Of a DNA stretch of 64,000 nt, positions 35,801 to 48,200 are shown piece by piece (position 1 is the first letter of the stretch; each line of letters starts with the position of its first letter). The position numbers were made by a program, and so were the translations under genes. This stretch comes from Miscanthus floridulus. Its lineage: Eukaryota; Streptophyta; Magnoliopsida; Poales; Poaceae. The stretch covers positions 19,322,502-19,386,501 of the forward strand of contig NC_089591.1 of the NCBI RefSeq assembly GCF_019320115.1. The letters are read 5' to 3'. The notes beneath the pieces are model-generated. The model saw nothing but the letters and a program-made list of their open reading frames with translations. It made no database searches and had not been told where the DNA came from.

Positions 35801-36311
35801 GGCTGATCTCAAGCCATACAAGGCATAGTTTTGGGGTGTTCTCCCCGGACAGAGCTCTACTCCTCTCGGGCAGATCACGCTACCTGTGCAATTTGGTACC
35901 CCAGACCACTTCCGCACCAACTATGTCAACTTCGTGGTCGCCAACTTCGAAGGCACCTACCATGCTATCCTTGGTCAACCAGCGCTCACCAAGTTCATGT
36001 CCATACCTCACTACAGGTATTTGGTGCTCAAGATGCCTACTGAGAAGGGGGTTCTAACTCTCAAGGGCAATGTGTATGCAGCTTACACCTACGAGGATGA
36101 TAGCTTCAAAATAGCAGAGGCTCACGACCTCTCTATTCGCATGGCCGAGACCACACTCGATGCCAAGAAGACCCCAGCCGACCACCTAGAGATCCCAGAC
36201 CTCGAGGCCTCATGCAAGAACATCAAGTCCAAAGAGCATAAAACGATCCAGCTGGTCGATGGTGATCCCAGCAAAACAGCCCTTATTGGGGCCAACCTGG
36301 ATCCTAAATAG
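32853..36311 (+). pseudogene. Tat gag and protease
   Basis: One broken reading frame. The leader (32949-33281) has VDLAPTT repeats; an acidic N-terminus is at 33540-33881; an Asn/Arg/Asp-rich part follows; the capsid-like domain is at 34461-35171 (MEYDIAHGPSGLKQFTLHL, WLVSLPTNYFDSWQELKQAF, EYVQRFSEMRIKVLS). After a basic tail the nucleocapsid-like HTMENYHVL has Tyr where the minus-strand copy has Cys. The protease is at 35700-36311: FDRVLIDDGSSIDIMF holds the D-S/G active site as DDGSS, and AILGQPAL is the second motif. Stops include TAG at DK-VF, RD-HNQ, INRV-FDR and YKA-FWG, and TGA at EA-RIR and MQ-LP. The frame is otherwise kept from gag to protease. A frameshift follows near 36345. Confidence 0.87.
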
Positions 36312-36367
36312 GAAGACACGCTCGTTAGGTTCTTGAGGAGCAACGTGAGCCCGGTGTACCTCAGAAC

Positions 36368-39300
36368 TTGATCGAGCACTCCTTAAATGTTGACGGCAAG
36401 GCCAAACCTATCAAGCAGAAGCTACGACGGTTCGCTCACGACAAAAAGGAGGCAATTAGGGTAGAAGTTACATGGCTTTTGGTAGCTAGATTTATTAAAG
36501 AAGTGTATCATCTGGAGTGGTTAGCCAACCCGGTTCTTGTACACAAGAAGAATAATGAATGGAGAATGTGTGTTGATTACACTGATCTCAACAAACACTG
36601 CCCTAAAGACCCCTTTGGCTTACCTCGCATAGACAAGGTCGTAGATTCAATGGCCGGTTGTGAGCTGCATTCCTTTCTCGATTGCTACTCTGGTTATCAC
36701 CAGATCGCTCTCAAAAAGGACAACTAGATCAAGACATCTTTTATCACACCTTTCGGCACCTACTGCTACACGACCATGTTGTTCGGGCTCAAGAACACCG
36801 GGGCTACCTACCAACGCGCTATACAGGCCTGCCTCAAGGATGAGATAAAAGATGACCTCATCGAGGCTTATGTTGATGATGTAGTTGTCAAAACCAAGGA
36901 AGCACATACCCTTGTTGACAACCTGGAATGCACCTTTGCAGCCCTTAATACATTCCAATGGAAATTAAACCCAAAGAAGTGCATCTTTGGTGTTCCTTCT
37001 AGCATACTACTTGGCAACGTCGTCCATCATGATGGCATACGCCCTAACCCGAAGAAAGTCAAAGCTATCTTAGACATGAAGCCACCCAAAAAGGTGAAGG
37101 ATGTTCAGAAGCTTACCGGATGCATGGCCACTCTCAGTCGTTTCATATCAAGATTAGGCGAAAAAGGATTACTGTTCTTTAAACTGCTCAAAGCATCCAA
37201 GAAGTTTGAGTGGTTGGAGGAAGCAGACACTGCCTTCACATAGCTAAAACAATACCTCATGTCACCTCCAGTCCTCACTACTCCCAGAGAAGACGAAACC
37301 CTCCTGCTTTACATTGTGGCAACTAATCGAGTGGTCTCCACTGCCATGGTGGTCGAGCGCGATGAGCTCGGCCACGTCTACAAGGTACAGCGACCAATCT
37401 ATTTCATCAGTGAGGTACTCAATGAATCCAAGACCAGGTACCCACAGATTCAGAAATTGATCTACGCCATACTGATAACATCCTAAAAGTTGAAACATTA
37501 CTTCGATGGATACCATGTGGTGGTCATGACTGAGTACCCTCTACGAGACATCATTAGCAACAAGGATGCGAATGGGCGCATCATCAAATGGGCAATGGAG
37601 CTATGCCCTTTCTCCTTGGAATTTGCAAGCCGTACTACAATCAAGTCTCAGGCACTTGTTGATTTCATCATCGAGTGGATAGACTTAAGCACACCTGCCT
37701 CTTAGGGGCCCGATGAGTATTGGAAGATGTACTTCGATGGCTCTCTCAACATCGACGGCGCAGGAGCAGGAGTCCTTTTCGTGTCACCATCCAAGGAGCA
37801 GCTCTGGTATGTCCTCAGGATTCATTTCCCAGCATCTAATAACGTCGTTGAGTACGAAGTATGCCTACATGGTTTGCGCATTGCGGTCGAGCTCAGTGTC
37901 AAACGTCTCTATGTCTATGAAGACTCAGCTCTGGTCATCAACCAGCTCAACAAGGACTAGGACACGACCAGCAAAAAGATGGATGCATACTGCAAATCGA
38001 TCAGAAAGCTGGAAGGCAAGTTCTACGGCATCGAGTACACACATGTGGTCCAGGACAAAAAACAAGCAGCAGATGCGCTGTCAAAGTTAGGATCATCCTG
38101 AGCTAAAGTCCCACATGGCATATTTGTTCAAGACTTGCTCATGCCTTCCATCAAAGAGGAAGATCCCACAGTCGACAAGCCTCTAGACCAGCTTTTGGTG
38201 GCTACGGTTCCGGCGTCAAACACCATCGAACCACCTCCGACCACTAAGAAGCTTGACTGGAGAGTACCTTTTATCAAGTACCTAATAGATGGTAGCGGTT
38301 ACACCGATCGGACAGAAAACGAACACCTGATGCGACGCAGTAAGTAGTATCTGCTCGTCGATGGCAAATTGTGACGCAAGAACGCAAAGGAAGAAATCTT
38401 GATGAAGTGTATAACCTAGGAGGATGGCAAACATCTCCTGGACCAAATCCACTCTTGCTCCTATGGCAACCATGCGGCCTCGAGAACGCTGGTTGGCAAG
38501 GCTTTTTGAGCAGGGTTTTATTGGCCATTAGCTATAACCGATGCAGAGAAGCTAGTCCACCATTGTGAGGGTTGTCAGTTCTTCACCAAGAGAATCCACG
38601 TACCAGCACATGAGATTCAGACAATACCAGCCTCTTGGCCTTTTGCATGCTGGGGACTAGATATGATCGGGCCCTTCAAGCCGGCTCCTAGGAAATTTAC
38701 ATGTGTTTTTGTGCTGATCGACAAATTTTCTAAGTGGATAAAGTACATGCCTCTGGTACAGGCATCTTTAGAAAAAAGCCATCACGTTCATCGACTAGGT
38801 CATCCATCGCTTCGGCATACCCAATAGCATCATCACTGATCTAGGTACTTAGTTCACCGGGAACGCTTTTTGGGACTTCTGCGATGAAAGGAGCATAGTG
38901 GTAAAATACATCTCGGTGGCACACCCTAGAGCTAATGGACAGGTCGAGCGGGCAAACGGTATGATCTTGGATGCACTTAAGAAGAGGATGTATAGAGAAA
39001 ATGACAAAGCTCCTAGAAGATGGCTCAAAGAGTTACCAGCCATGGTCTGGGGCCTCAGAACCCAGCCCAGTCACAATACCGGCGTATCACCATACTTTAT
39101 GGTTTATGGTGCTGAGGCAGTGCTCCCAGCAGATATAGCCTTTAGATTAGCATGGGTAGAGAACTTCGACGAGGACAAGGTCAATGAAGCGAGGGAGCTA
39201 GAAGTGAATAGTGCAAAAGAGAAGCGGCTCGATTCTTGCATACGTATAGCCAAATACCTTGTTGTTTTGGATAGGTACTACAACAAGAATGTTAAGGAGC

Positions 39301-39500
39301 GGTCCTTCATGGTCAGGGACCTAGTCCTAAAGTGGAAGATCAATTAGGCTGGTGTCCACAAACTCACAACTCCATGGGAAGGGCCCTTCATGATCAAGGA
39401 AGTTACAAAACCAACGTCTTATAGGTTAGCTCATTTGGATGGGACAGACATACCCAATTCATGGCACATCGACAAGCTTAGGCATTTCTATGCTTAACTA
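36368..39500 (+). pseudogene. Tat pol: RT, RNase H, second RNase H, integrase
   Basis: RT: NEWRMCVDYTDLNKHCPKDP, FLDCYSGYHQIAL, then the active site AYVDDVVVKTKE with both Asp retained, and KCIFGVPSSILLGN. An RT-connected RNase H-like part is at 37259-37486. A second RNase H follows at 37727-38090 (MYFDGSLNIDGAGAGVLF, ADALSKLGSS). Integrase runs from about 38380: the zinc finger residues HSCSYGNH and CEGC, then WGLDMIGPFKP, FSKWIKYMPL, and HPRANGQVERANG with its catalytic Glu. The end near 39497 is DSWHID-like then LRHFYA. RT through RNase H keeps one frame, broken by stops at 36725, 37243, 37484, 37703, 37958, 38100 and 38345, mostly TAG. Integrase shows further frame breaks around 38370 and 38780-38890. 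Confidence 0.9.
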
Positions 39501-40024
39501 CTAAGATATGTACTCCCCTTGTACTTTCGATTTAATTCAACAAAGCTGTTATGATTGCTCCGACCACTCTAATGTGTCACTTCGAAGTCTACTATTATTC
39601 TAACTCAACCAGTCAAAATTGACCACCATTCCTTCCTAGGTTTTCGGAGCAGGCCCTGTCTCTGGTTTCTCCCAATGCGTGCATGGGATCTGCTATCTAC
39701 GCTATGGGTGATCAGTAGATCCCCTCTGGTTTGACTTATCTGCGTCTACGTGTGCACAGGCAACGCACCTCACACTCCGACCACAGGACAAACCAGGGCC
39801 ATACAAACCTGTCAGGATGACGTGTCGACTAAACTGGTACAACTAAACAGAATGCTAACATGTTCTCACTTAGTTACACCAACATGAGTTCCAAGCTTAA
39901 ATACGTTTTATACAAAACAAACAAGCTTATGAGAGATACAGTTACGTTATTACAAGCTTGCCTGAAAAGGCCCAAGTTTACAATAACACAACTATATCTT
40001 CTTCTACAGCTACAGCCTATACTA
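39501..40024 (+). other. Gap between Tat pol and the antisense gene end
   Basis: About 520 bp of non-coding sequence after the pol stop. Sense and antisense transcripts would meet here. No terminator or repeat is recognised. Confidence 0.5.
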
Positions 40025-43000
40025 TTAGCTAGTCGGGTCACGCAGCACCTGCTGCTCGCTAGGCCTGGCATCGTGCTCGAGTCCCAGGGACTCTTGTACT
40101 GGTCGAGCTGAAGAAGATGGCCCCACCGATGCCTGACTGGTTGAGACCACAGGCTTCATCGGCTGGCTTAAAACTGATTGCGCTTCCAGCTGACTCATTG
40201 ATGGTGTACCCTGTACAGGTGTTGTCCCACCTCCACACAGGTTAATGTCACCAATTATTTTTGCCGACAAGTCCAGCTAGGTCATCCGAAGCTCCTCAGC
40301 CTTGTCTGGATCTACCTCCTTCGGGTACCTAGCCTCTAGGCGCTTGAGATCGATCAGGGGGTAGTGGGCACGCACCATGCTTAGCACATGTGCGCCTGTG
40401 TACTCACCCACCTCCTTCACGAACTCCTAGAACCATCCCCATGCCTTTCGGCATCTATCGACCAGTCCGAGCTACGGCATCCTTGGCACGTCCTCTGTAA
40501 GTGCTGGATCGATAAGGTTGAGCACCGGCAAAATGCCCGTTGCCACTTCCTAGCACCGATTTTTCCATGTGTCCCAATCCTTGGTGATCTCCTGGCACTA
40601 CGCCTTCCAGCCATCACGTTCTTTTATCACGGCTTTCAGATGCTTCTTGGCATTGACTTTTAAAACTGCAAATTGTGCAAGACATTAAAATGTCATGCCA
40701 CGACAAGATAAGGCGGGCAACAACAGTGAGCAAGGGGGTCTAGAACACTTACTTTTCAGTTCCTCCTTCATCTTGGTCATGTGGTCCTGGAGTTGCGACT
40801 GGTCGTGCGCTAGTTTCTTATTGTTCTCCTTCAGGCGATCACACTCTATGACCACATGGCTATTCTCCTCTTGGAGATGGACTACTTTGGCTTCTAAGCC
40901 TGCACTACAGCTGTTACTACCAACAACGCAATAACACTTGTCATGCACTCGTTGTGATAAAGTGATGACTTACTTGTTCTTTCCCACTCTTTGTTACTGA
41001 GCTGGACGACCAGGTTCTGGTTCTATGCCTCTTGCTCCGTCCTCTCATGGTTGGTGGTTTCAAGTTGGTGGCACAAGCGTTCCACTTCGGCCGCCAGTTC
41101 TTTGTTGCTCGCTGTGATCCCCTCAATCTGGTCGAAGCACTTCTTTCGGTACCTTGCAGTCTTCATTAAGTCCTGCATGTAAAAAGCTAAGTAAGATAGT
41201 TTGCCTGTATAGCAAGATCGGGTGGTGAAGCGATGCATACCTGGACTTCCGTCACCAGTTGTTTCGCCGCTCGTTCAACTTTCATGGTCTCTTCGACCTC
41301 TGGGATTTCTTCATGAACAATCCATTGGTTGTTCCGCCAGCACGACACATATACATGTTGTCGTTTGTCTTGTGGACAGCCCAGGACCTCCTCTACTTCG
41401 TCCTCTTCGGCCTCTTCTTCGGGTAGCGGTGCTGGTCCAGAGTTTGCAGCTTCTACGATCACTATGGCTTTCCCACGGGCTACAGCATCGACAAGCATGC
41501 TCTGTGCTCTCGACTCCATCCGCCACTCCTCGTTTAGACCCGTTACCCCTGGTGCTGAGGTGTCACCCTCTGCAGGGTTGGTGCTTGGAGCACTTGTGCT
41601 TGGCTCGGCTCTCCCCTCGACCACTTGCTCGGGGACTGTTGTCTGGCCGCTTGTCTGCTGAGGCTCTAGTGGACTTTCTGCTATGGGTTCCTCTATGGCC
41701 AGCTGTTGGGCAGTCTTCTCTGACATTGCTGGCGGAGCCACGCCGCTCCCGGCTAGTTGGTCCAGATTTTCGGTGGATGCCGACCTAATATGTCCGAGAT
41801 AAGTTCAAAAGACAACCGTAATCAATATAAATTGTAAGCTTACATCAAGGTTACAAATACTTACATGTTGGAAGCATGGAATGATGTGGCGAAGACGCGT
41901 CTCTTCGGCCGTGCTTGCTCCACGTGCTCTACGGGTGACACTTGGTCTCCCTCTGAGACCAGCGCCGACGCTAGGGCTTGGCGCTTGACCCCTCCGCCGC
42001 TTGTCCTCGGCGCTGCAGTGGTATGTGATGTGAGTCCCACCAGCATGGAGGAGCCACCTTGCTCCGTCGACTCTTGTTGCCTCCTCCTCTTTCGAGGGAT
42101 GAGTTGAAAGATGTCTGCATCCTCTGCGTCGTTGTCTGACAAATTCAAGATCGCCTGATGACGTTTGCTGGTCGTCGGCTGCTTACCAGCAACTCTGGCC
42201 ACTGCCTCCTCTCCAACTCCGAACATGGCCCAGTCCACGTCCTCACCCTTGATGCTAGTCTAGATGGTCAGGTCAGCAATTTGCGGCCAATCTACACCAG
42301 GGGGTGGCGACACAAACACTGTCGCACTATCCCGACCATTAACCTGGAAAACAAATAAGCGATCACACAGTAAGTTTCTACTACAATATGAGACTACGGG
42401 TACAAGGCAAGATGAGTTACCTTTGGGGGAGGTCGAGCGAGCTTGAAAGCATGCTCGATGGCGCTCAATCTAACATAATTTGGATCAGCTAAGTTGAATA
42501 GCTCTCCAATTCTAGCTCTAATTTTGATCTTGTCAAGCGCCTCCTACCTCGTCCTCGTTGGATCTGCACTACCTTGGTACTCGTAGCCGAGATGTACCCT
42601 CCTCTGGCAGGGCTGGATCCTTCGGCTGATGAAGTTCTCGACCACGCTCAGACCATCTAGTTTCTTCCACGAGATCATCCCAAGAAGTTCTAGGATCTAT
42701 TCCAAGTGCTCGGGCTTCTCCGACCAGCTGTTCTTCTTCTCTAGAATGAACCCCACGTCGCATTGTGTGATCGTGTTCGACTCTTCACGGATGTAGAACC
42801 ACTTCTTGTACCAGTTGTCAAGTGACGTGTTCCAAGGGCAGTGCAAGTACTGGGCCTTCATCCTATCACGAAGATTGAGGTACACACCTCCGGCTATCTT
42901 TGAGCCGCCGCTTCCTTTCTTCCATAGACAGAAAAGATGGCGAAAGAAGTCGAAATGGGGCTGGAAGCCACCATATGCTTCGCAAAGATGAATGAGGGTG

Positions 43001-43305
43001 GAGACAAGAAGAATTGAGTTGGGATGCAGATTACAAATCCCAATCTTGTAATACAGACAGAGCCCCTAAAGGAAAGGGTGCACTGGAACCCCAAAACCTC
43101 GCTTGAAGAAATCTTCAAAAACCACAATCTCACCTGGTTGTGGATCGGGGTACCCCTCGCCCTCTAGCATGTGCCATCCTGTGAGTTCCTTGTTGTGGAG
43201 TACTCCCATGATGATGAGGTCTTCGATGGTCTGCTCGTTGCTTCTTGACTTCCACCACTCCTTCGCCATGACTCTGGTTTTCTTCTGGGCGTCACTTTTC
43301 GCCAT
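40025..43305 (-). pseudogene. Antisense six-exon gene of the Tat element, Transposase_28-type N-terminus
   Basis: This lies between pol and the 3' LTR, on the opposite strand. The ATG is at 43305 (MAKSDAQKK). I read exons 43305-42421, 42343-41865, 41784-41241, 41172-40974, 40899-40753 and 40665-40025, each joined at GT-AG sites. Their lengths sum to 2895 bases, exactly 965 codons in one frame. Exon 1 has YPDPQPGEIVVFEDFFKRGF, VPVHPFL and LHPNSILLV, the pattern of Pfam Transposase_28 (putative gypsy-type transposon). Exon 2 has a basic patch PRKRRRQQ, a possible nuclear signal. Exon 3 is Glu/Pro/Ser-rich. Exons 4 and 5 look like coiled coil (AEVERLCHQLETT, VVHLQEENSHVVIECDRLKE). Exon 6 is a Ser/Pro-rich tail. 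Ten in-frame stops, all TAG, interrupt it. Its molecular function is unknown. Confidence 0.82.
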
Positions 43306-43810
43306 AAATCCAGCCTTGCTGATGAAAGTGGATATGGTGGAGGAGTGATTGGTGATGATTTCGGAGGTATTAGGGTTGGCCAGAGGAAGAAGAAGGCTAT
43401 GGCGGTGAATGGTAATGGGGTTCGGTAAAAAGTAACTTACCAATTCTATATTATAAATAGCCAACAGTTTCACCGTTTCGTCTGCCCGAGATTCTTGGGA
43501 GACATGTGCACGCACCGTAGACGGTTGTTTTCATAACCTTGAGATCTATGCCAATATATGCGCCTCTTCGTTATCAGTGTATGCACCTCTTCGTTACTAG
43601 TGTGAGAGGGCCCACACTGATGCACCTTCCTTATAGGTGCCAAGTGACTGTTTGCTTGAAAGGACAAGAAGGCAGCGTGACGTGCTATACCCATCTACTT
43701 TTTTGACTAGACGTGTCAGATTGGACTTGACAGAGTAAGAAGATAAATAAATACACCAAATAATAGTACAAGTGGCATTTGGTTGTTCACCACATGTCTC
43801 GTGCTCAGGG

Positions 43811-44090
43811 ATGGTCCAGACCACTATCGTGCTCGTGGACTGCACGGACCACTACTATGATCGGGGACTGTCCAGACCACTATCGTGCTCGGGGACTGTC
43901 TAGACCACTATCGTGCTCGAGGACTGAGCAGACCACTATCATGCTCAGGGACTGCGCAGACCACTATCGTGCTTGGGGACTACGCAGACCACTATCATGC
44001 TCGAGGACTACGCAGACCACTACCATGCTCGGGGACTGCTCCGACCACTACCGTGCTCGGGGACTATTCCGGCCACTGCTCGGTGACCGC
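43811..44090 (+). repeat. 28 bp tandem array in Tat 3' region
   Basis: Ten consecutive 28 bp units start at 43811, 43839, 43867, 43895, 43923, 43951, 43979, 44007, 44035 and 44063. Period is exact; the last unit is degenerate. The core is CAGACCACTATCGTGCTCGG followed by GGACTG. The unit ends in GCTCGGGGACT, the same motif that forms the polypurine tract before the 3' LTR. Confidence 0.95.
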
Positions 44091-44668
44091 TCTCCTCGGC
44101 TACATGTGATTTGTACTCACATACAGTCGAGAGGCATTTATTTGGACCTTGCTACAAGGCTTATACTTTGCCTTCCAGCAAGCTCGGGGACTACATCGGT
44201 ACAATGCACCTACCGGTGCATCTCGTATTGCTTGTACGACGATTGGATTCTTAACTTCAGTGGAAATTCTTTTTAGACCCTGGCACCACATGCCTACGTC
44301 ACCTACTACCAGGCTCAGGGACTAAGTGGGAACACTTTACCTTGCGGTGAATGTGTTTATCTTATCGACCCCTGCGCTTTGACTGATTGCCAGAATTACT
44401 ATTGTCCAAGGGTCACTTACATTTCTTATCAGAAATACAAGTGGGCACACTTGATAAGGAAATAAATCTTTTTCTTTTTTCTTTAAGAGCACCATGCATC
44501 CTTCGGACAACTGGAATCTTCGGCTATAATCGTGGTCTACTGCTCTTTGTTCTGAACCAGAATACTAGGACATTCGATTGGTCAATGTTTCAATCAGTTG
44601 GAGATGACATGGAGACAGATTGCATTAGTCGAAGGAGATCGAACAGTGTGTCGCAGCATAATACATGG

Positions 44669-44683
44669 TGCTCGGGGACTAGC
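44669..44683 (+). other. Polypurine tract of the Tat element
   Basis: TGCTCGGGGACTAGC lies directly before the 3' LTR start TGTGGTGGTATT. Related GCTCGGGGACT motifs recur upstream at 44180 and throughout the 28 bp array. Confidence 0.65.
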
Positions 44684-45155
44684 TGTGGTGGTATTAACCC
44701 CTATACCCTTATGGCTAGGCCTAGGCTAGCCCGGATCAGGGGGTTCGGTCCACTAGAAGACGACGCATGGCCTGACCAACTTGTTCGGACTCCCACGCAA
44801 GGAATCAAGGCAGATTTGGAGATCAAGCAAGATCCTGGTCGGTTAGAATAGGAATCCTTATCTGGCCACCTATGGCAATTGTAACTGGCTAGGATTAGTT
44901 TCTAGATCTATAACCCTGCCCCCTAGACTATATAAGGTAGGCAGGGGACCCCTCTAAAAAACATCTCTCATTGACATACAACAATACAATCAGACGCAGG
45001 ACATAGGTATTACGCCTTTTGTGGCGGCCGAACCTGGATAAAACCTCGTGTCTATCTTGCGTCACCGTCTTGTTTGTGGCTTGCGCATCTGTCTGCCGAC
45101 AATCAACTACCTTGGGCATACCCCTAGGTAGACTACCGACCATATTTCGTCGATA
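44684..45155 (+). repeat. Tat 3' LTR
   Basis: 472 bp, the same length as the 5' LTR and closely similar with scattered substitutions, many of them transitions. It ends CGTCGATA and is followed by ATCCG, the second target-site copy. Confidence 0.93.
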
Positions 45156-45275
45156 ATCCGCGAGTGGGATTAGGACCTATCCTCACCTATTAGATAGTAG
45201 GAACACCATGTAGATGCAATTGATGATTACATTACTCGCTGATACATATGTTAGAGGATGGATGACCATTAGTGG

Positions 45276-48200
45276 ATGTACACGGGCTGGAGACATTAGA
45301 GTGATTACACCACAAAATGGATGAACACGACCAATGCTTTCTTGAACAGTGCATTTGGCAAGGCTGCTAAAGGACATTGCCTAGTTTTGTGTCCCTGCAG
45401 CAAATGTGAAAACAGGAGAAGGGTAAACAAGATGGAAATGGGTAAACATCTTGTGAAGAATGGATTTACGCCAAACTACACCTGGTGGGTCCACCATGGT
45501 GAAGCCCATCGTATGAGAGAGGAGGTGGTGAGACCACGGGTGGAGGCTTTTGATGCTGATGCCGGGGTAGTAGACATGTTAGATGACTTTCACCAAGGAC
45601 AGTTCGATGAGGGATGTGAGAAGGAGGAGATGGAGGCAGCTGCATAGGCGTTCTATCACATGATGGACTCGGCACAGAAACCCCTTCACGATCGATCAAC
45701 GGTGTCTCAACTAGATGCCATTGGACGCTTAATGGGGTTGAAGTCCGAGTTAAACTTGAGTGGACCTGGCTTCAATAAGATGTTGGTCGTGATTGGCACC
45801 CTGCTTCTAGAGGGCCATATTCTGCCAAAGAGCATGTACGAGTCACAGAAACTCCTTCGTGCACTTAAGATGCCATATGAGCAGATACATGCTTGTCCGA
45901 AGGGGTGCGTCCTATTTAGGAAAGAACACGAGCATGCAAAGTTCTATCCAAAGTGTAAATCCTCCAGGTACCTGGAGGTAGACTCTGATGATGGCCAGAA
46001 GAGGCAACTTACAATCCCCGTGAAAATCCTATGGTACCTTTCGTTCCTACCGAGGATCCAACGGCTATACATGACCAAGGAATCTGTGAAACAGATGACA
46101 TGGCACAAAAATGGCAAACGGTACAATCCTGACAAGATGGTACATCCATCCGATGGTGAAGCTTGGATCTACTTTAATGACAAACATTGTGACAAAGCAA
46201 ATAAGGCTCATAATGTACGTATCGCGCTGGCAACAGATGGGTTCAATCCTTATGGAATGATGGCTGCCCCATACACATGTTGGCCCATCTTCGTTATCCC
46301 CCTTAATCTCCCCCTGATGTCTCCTTTCAATGACATAACATATTCTTGTCATTGATAATTCCTGGACTCCTAGGGAGTAATATGGGTGTGTTCATGGAGC
46401 CCATGTTTGATGAATTGGTCCGTGCTTGGGACGAAGGGGTATGGACATACGATTGAGCTACAAAGACAACCTTCAAAATGCACGTTTGGTACCACTACTC
46501 CCTGCATGACTTCCTAGCGTATGGGATATTCTGTGCCTGGTGTGTTCATGGGAAGTTCCCATGCCCAATATGCAAGGAAGGTGTGAGGTTCATTTGGTTG
46601 CAGAAGGGTGGCAAGTATTCATCGTTCAACATACATCGTCAATTCCTACCTCTTGACCATCCATTCAAATAAGACATCAATAACTTTACGAAAGGTGTCA
46701 AAGTGACAAACCCTGCACCACGGATGATGACTGGTGCCGAGGTTCATTCTCAGATAGATGCTCTCGTGCCCAATGAAGAAGGTGGTTTTGTGGGATATGG
46801 TGAGTAACATATGTGGACTCATATCTCTAGCATAACGAGGCTCCCCTATTTCGATGACCTTCTTCTGCCACATAACATTGATGTAATGCACACTGAAAAG
46901 AATGTCTCTGAGGCACTTTGGACAACACTCATGGACACTAAAAAGTCTAAGGACAACCCTAAGGCTAGAGTGGACCTGGCAACGTTGTGCGATAGACCAA
47001 ATCAAGAGATGCAGCCTCCTAGTTGTGGCAAGACTTGGAGAAGGCCTAAGGCCGATTTCATCTTGAAAAAGGACCAAAGGAGGGAAGTACTTGAATGGAT
47101 CAAGACGCTAATGTTCCTAGATGGGTATGCAGTGAATCTAAAGAGGGAGTGAACTTAGGCACTCTGCGAGTCAACGGGATGAAGAGTCATGACTACCACA
47201 TATGGATTTAGCGGCTTCTTCCAGCGATGGTTCGAGGTTATGTCCCAGAGCATGTCTGGCAAGTGCTGGTAGAGTTGAGCTACTTATTCCGCCAGCTTTG
47301 TGCCAAGGAGCTCTCTTGGACCATCATTGATGACTTGGGAAAAGCAGCACCCATGTTGCTCTGTAAGTTGGAGAAGATCTTTCCACCTGGCTTCTTCTTG
47401 CTGGTGCAGCATTTGATTGTGCACCTCCCATATGAGGCACGGATGGGGGGCGTGTAGAACCATTGGTGCTATCTAATCGAGAGATGTCTGAAGACTCTTC
47501 GCAAAAAATGTAGAAATAAAGCCAAAATTGAGGCTTCCATTGCAGAGGCATACATTCTAGAAGAGGTGTCGAACTTCACAGAGAAATACTACACTGAGAA
47601 ACTTCCTAGCGTTTATAATCCACCCCCTCGTTACAATGCTGACGAAAATGAATCGAACCTCAGCCTTTTTCAAGGGCAACTCGGAAGCGCAAGTGCATCG
47701 ACCACTAAGCAATTGAAAAATGAAGAGTGGCGTAGTATCATGCTATATGTGTTGACCAACCTTGTCGAGGTGTAGTCGTTCATTGGGTAAGTTCTGAATG
47801 AACTTGTTTTATTTTGCCGTATGTCCTTGTTTCTTCATCCAACCCCCTTATTTCTCGTTGGTACAAGGAATTTCTTTGTCAATCCTGGCATGGATCAAGG
47901 CAACCTACCCCGCAAGAAAATGATATCCTTCTTTCATAGGGTGCGGGACCAAGGAGCCCTAGTTTCATTTGTTGGTTCAAATAGACAGCCCAGACTGATG
48001 CGCCTATAAGTGATGAGCTGAGACAGGTTGCAAATGGCTGTGCCATTAGGGTCAAGTCATTCACCGGTTATGAAGTGAATGGATATCATTTTCACACAGC
48101 AAGCTACGAGCAGAGTCGGCCCAATCGAAAAACCATAAACAGCGGAGTTGTTACGCCCGACACTGATGGACTCGACTATTATGGAAGAATTGAAGAAATC

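Larger units (their letters stand above)
32352..45155 (+). mobile_element. Tat-lineage Gypsy element, near-complete (12.8 kb)
   Basis: The LTRs are 32352-32823 and 44684-45155, 472 bp each. Flanks are ATCTG (32347-32351) and ATCCG (45156-45160), a target duplication with one change. Order: gag-protease (32850-36311), RT with two RNase H-like domains and integrase (36368-39497), an antisense spliced gene (43305-40025), a 28 bp repeat array, PPT and 3' LTR. Integrase after RNase H gives Gypsy; the second RNase H and the antisense gene between pol and the 3' LTR are features of the Tat lineage. Confidence 0.93.

Noticed and set aside
40025..43305. TAG read as a sense codon (stop reassignment or readthrough)
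   Set aside because: The paired Tat gag copies show CAG and TGG at the same sites, and TGA and TAA stops occur too. Mutation explains it without a new genetic code.
43811..44090. Regular short repeats resembling a CRISPR array
   Set aside because: The units are contiguous 28 bp copies with no unique spacers, in a plant retrotransposon. It is a minisatellite.
43779..44276. 165-codon plus-strand ORF over the 28 bp array
   Set aside because: The 28 bp period is not a multiple of three, so the repeat is read in changing frames; it is a by-product.
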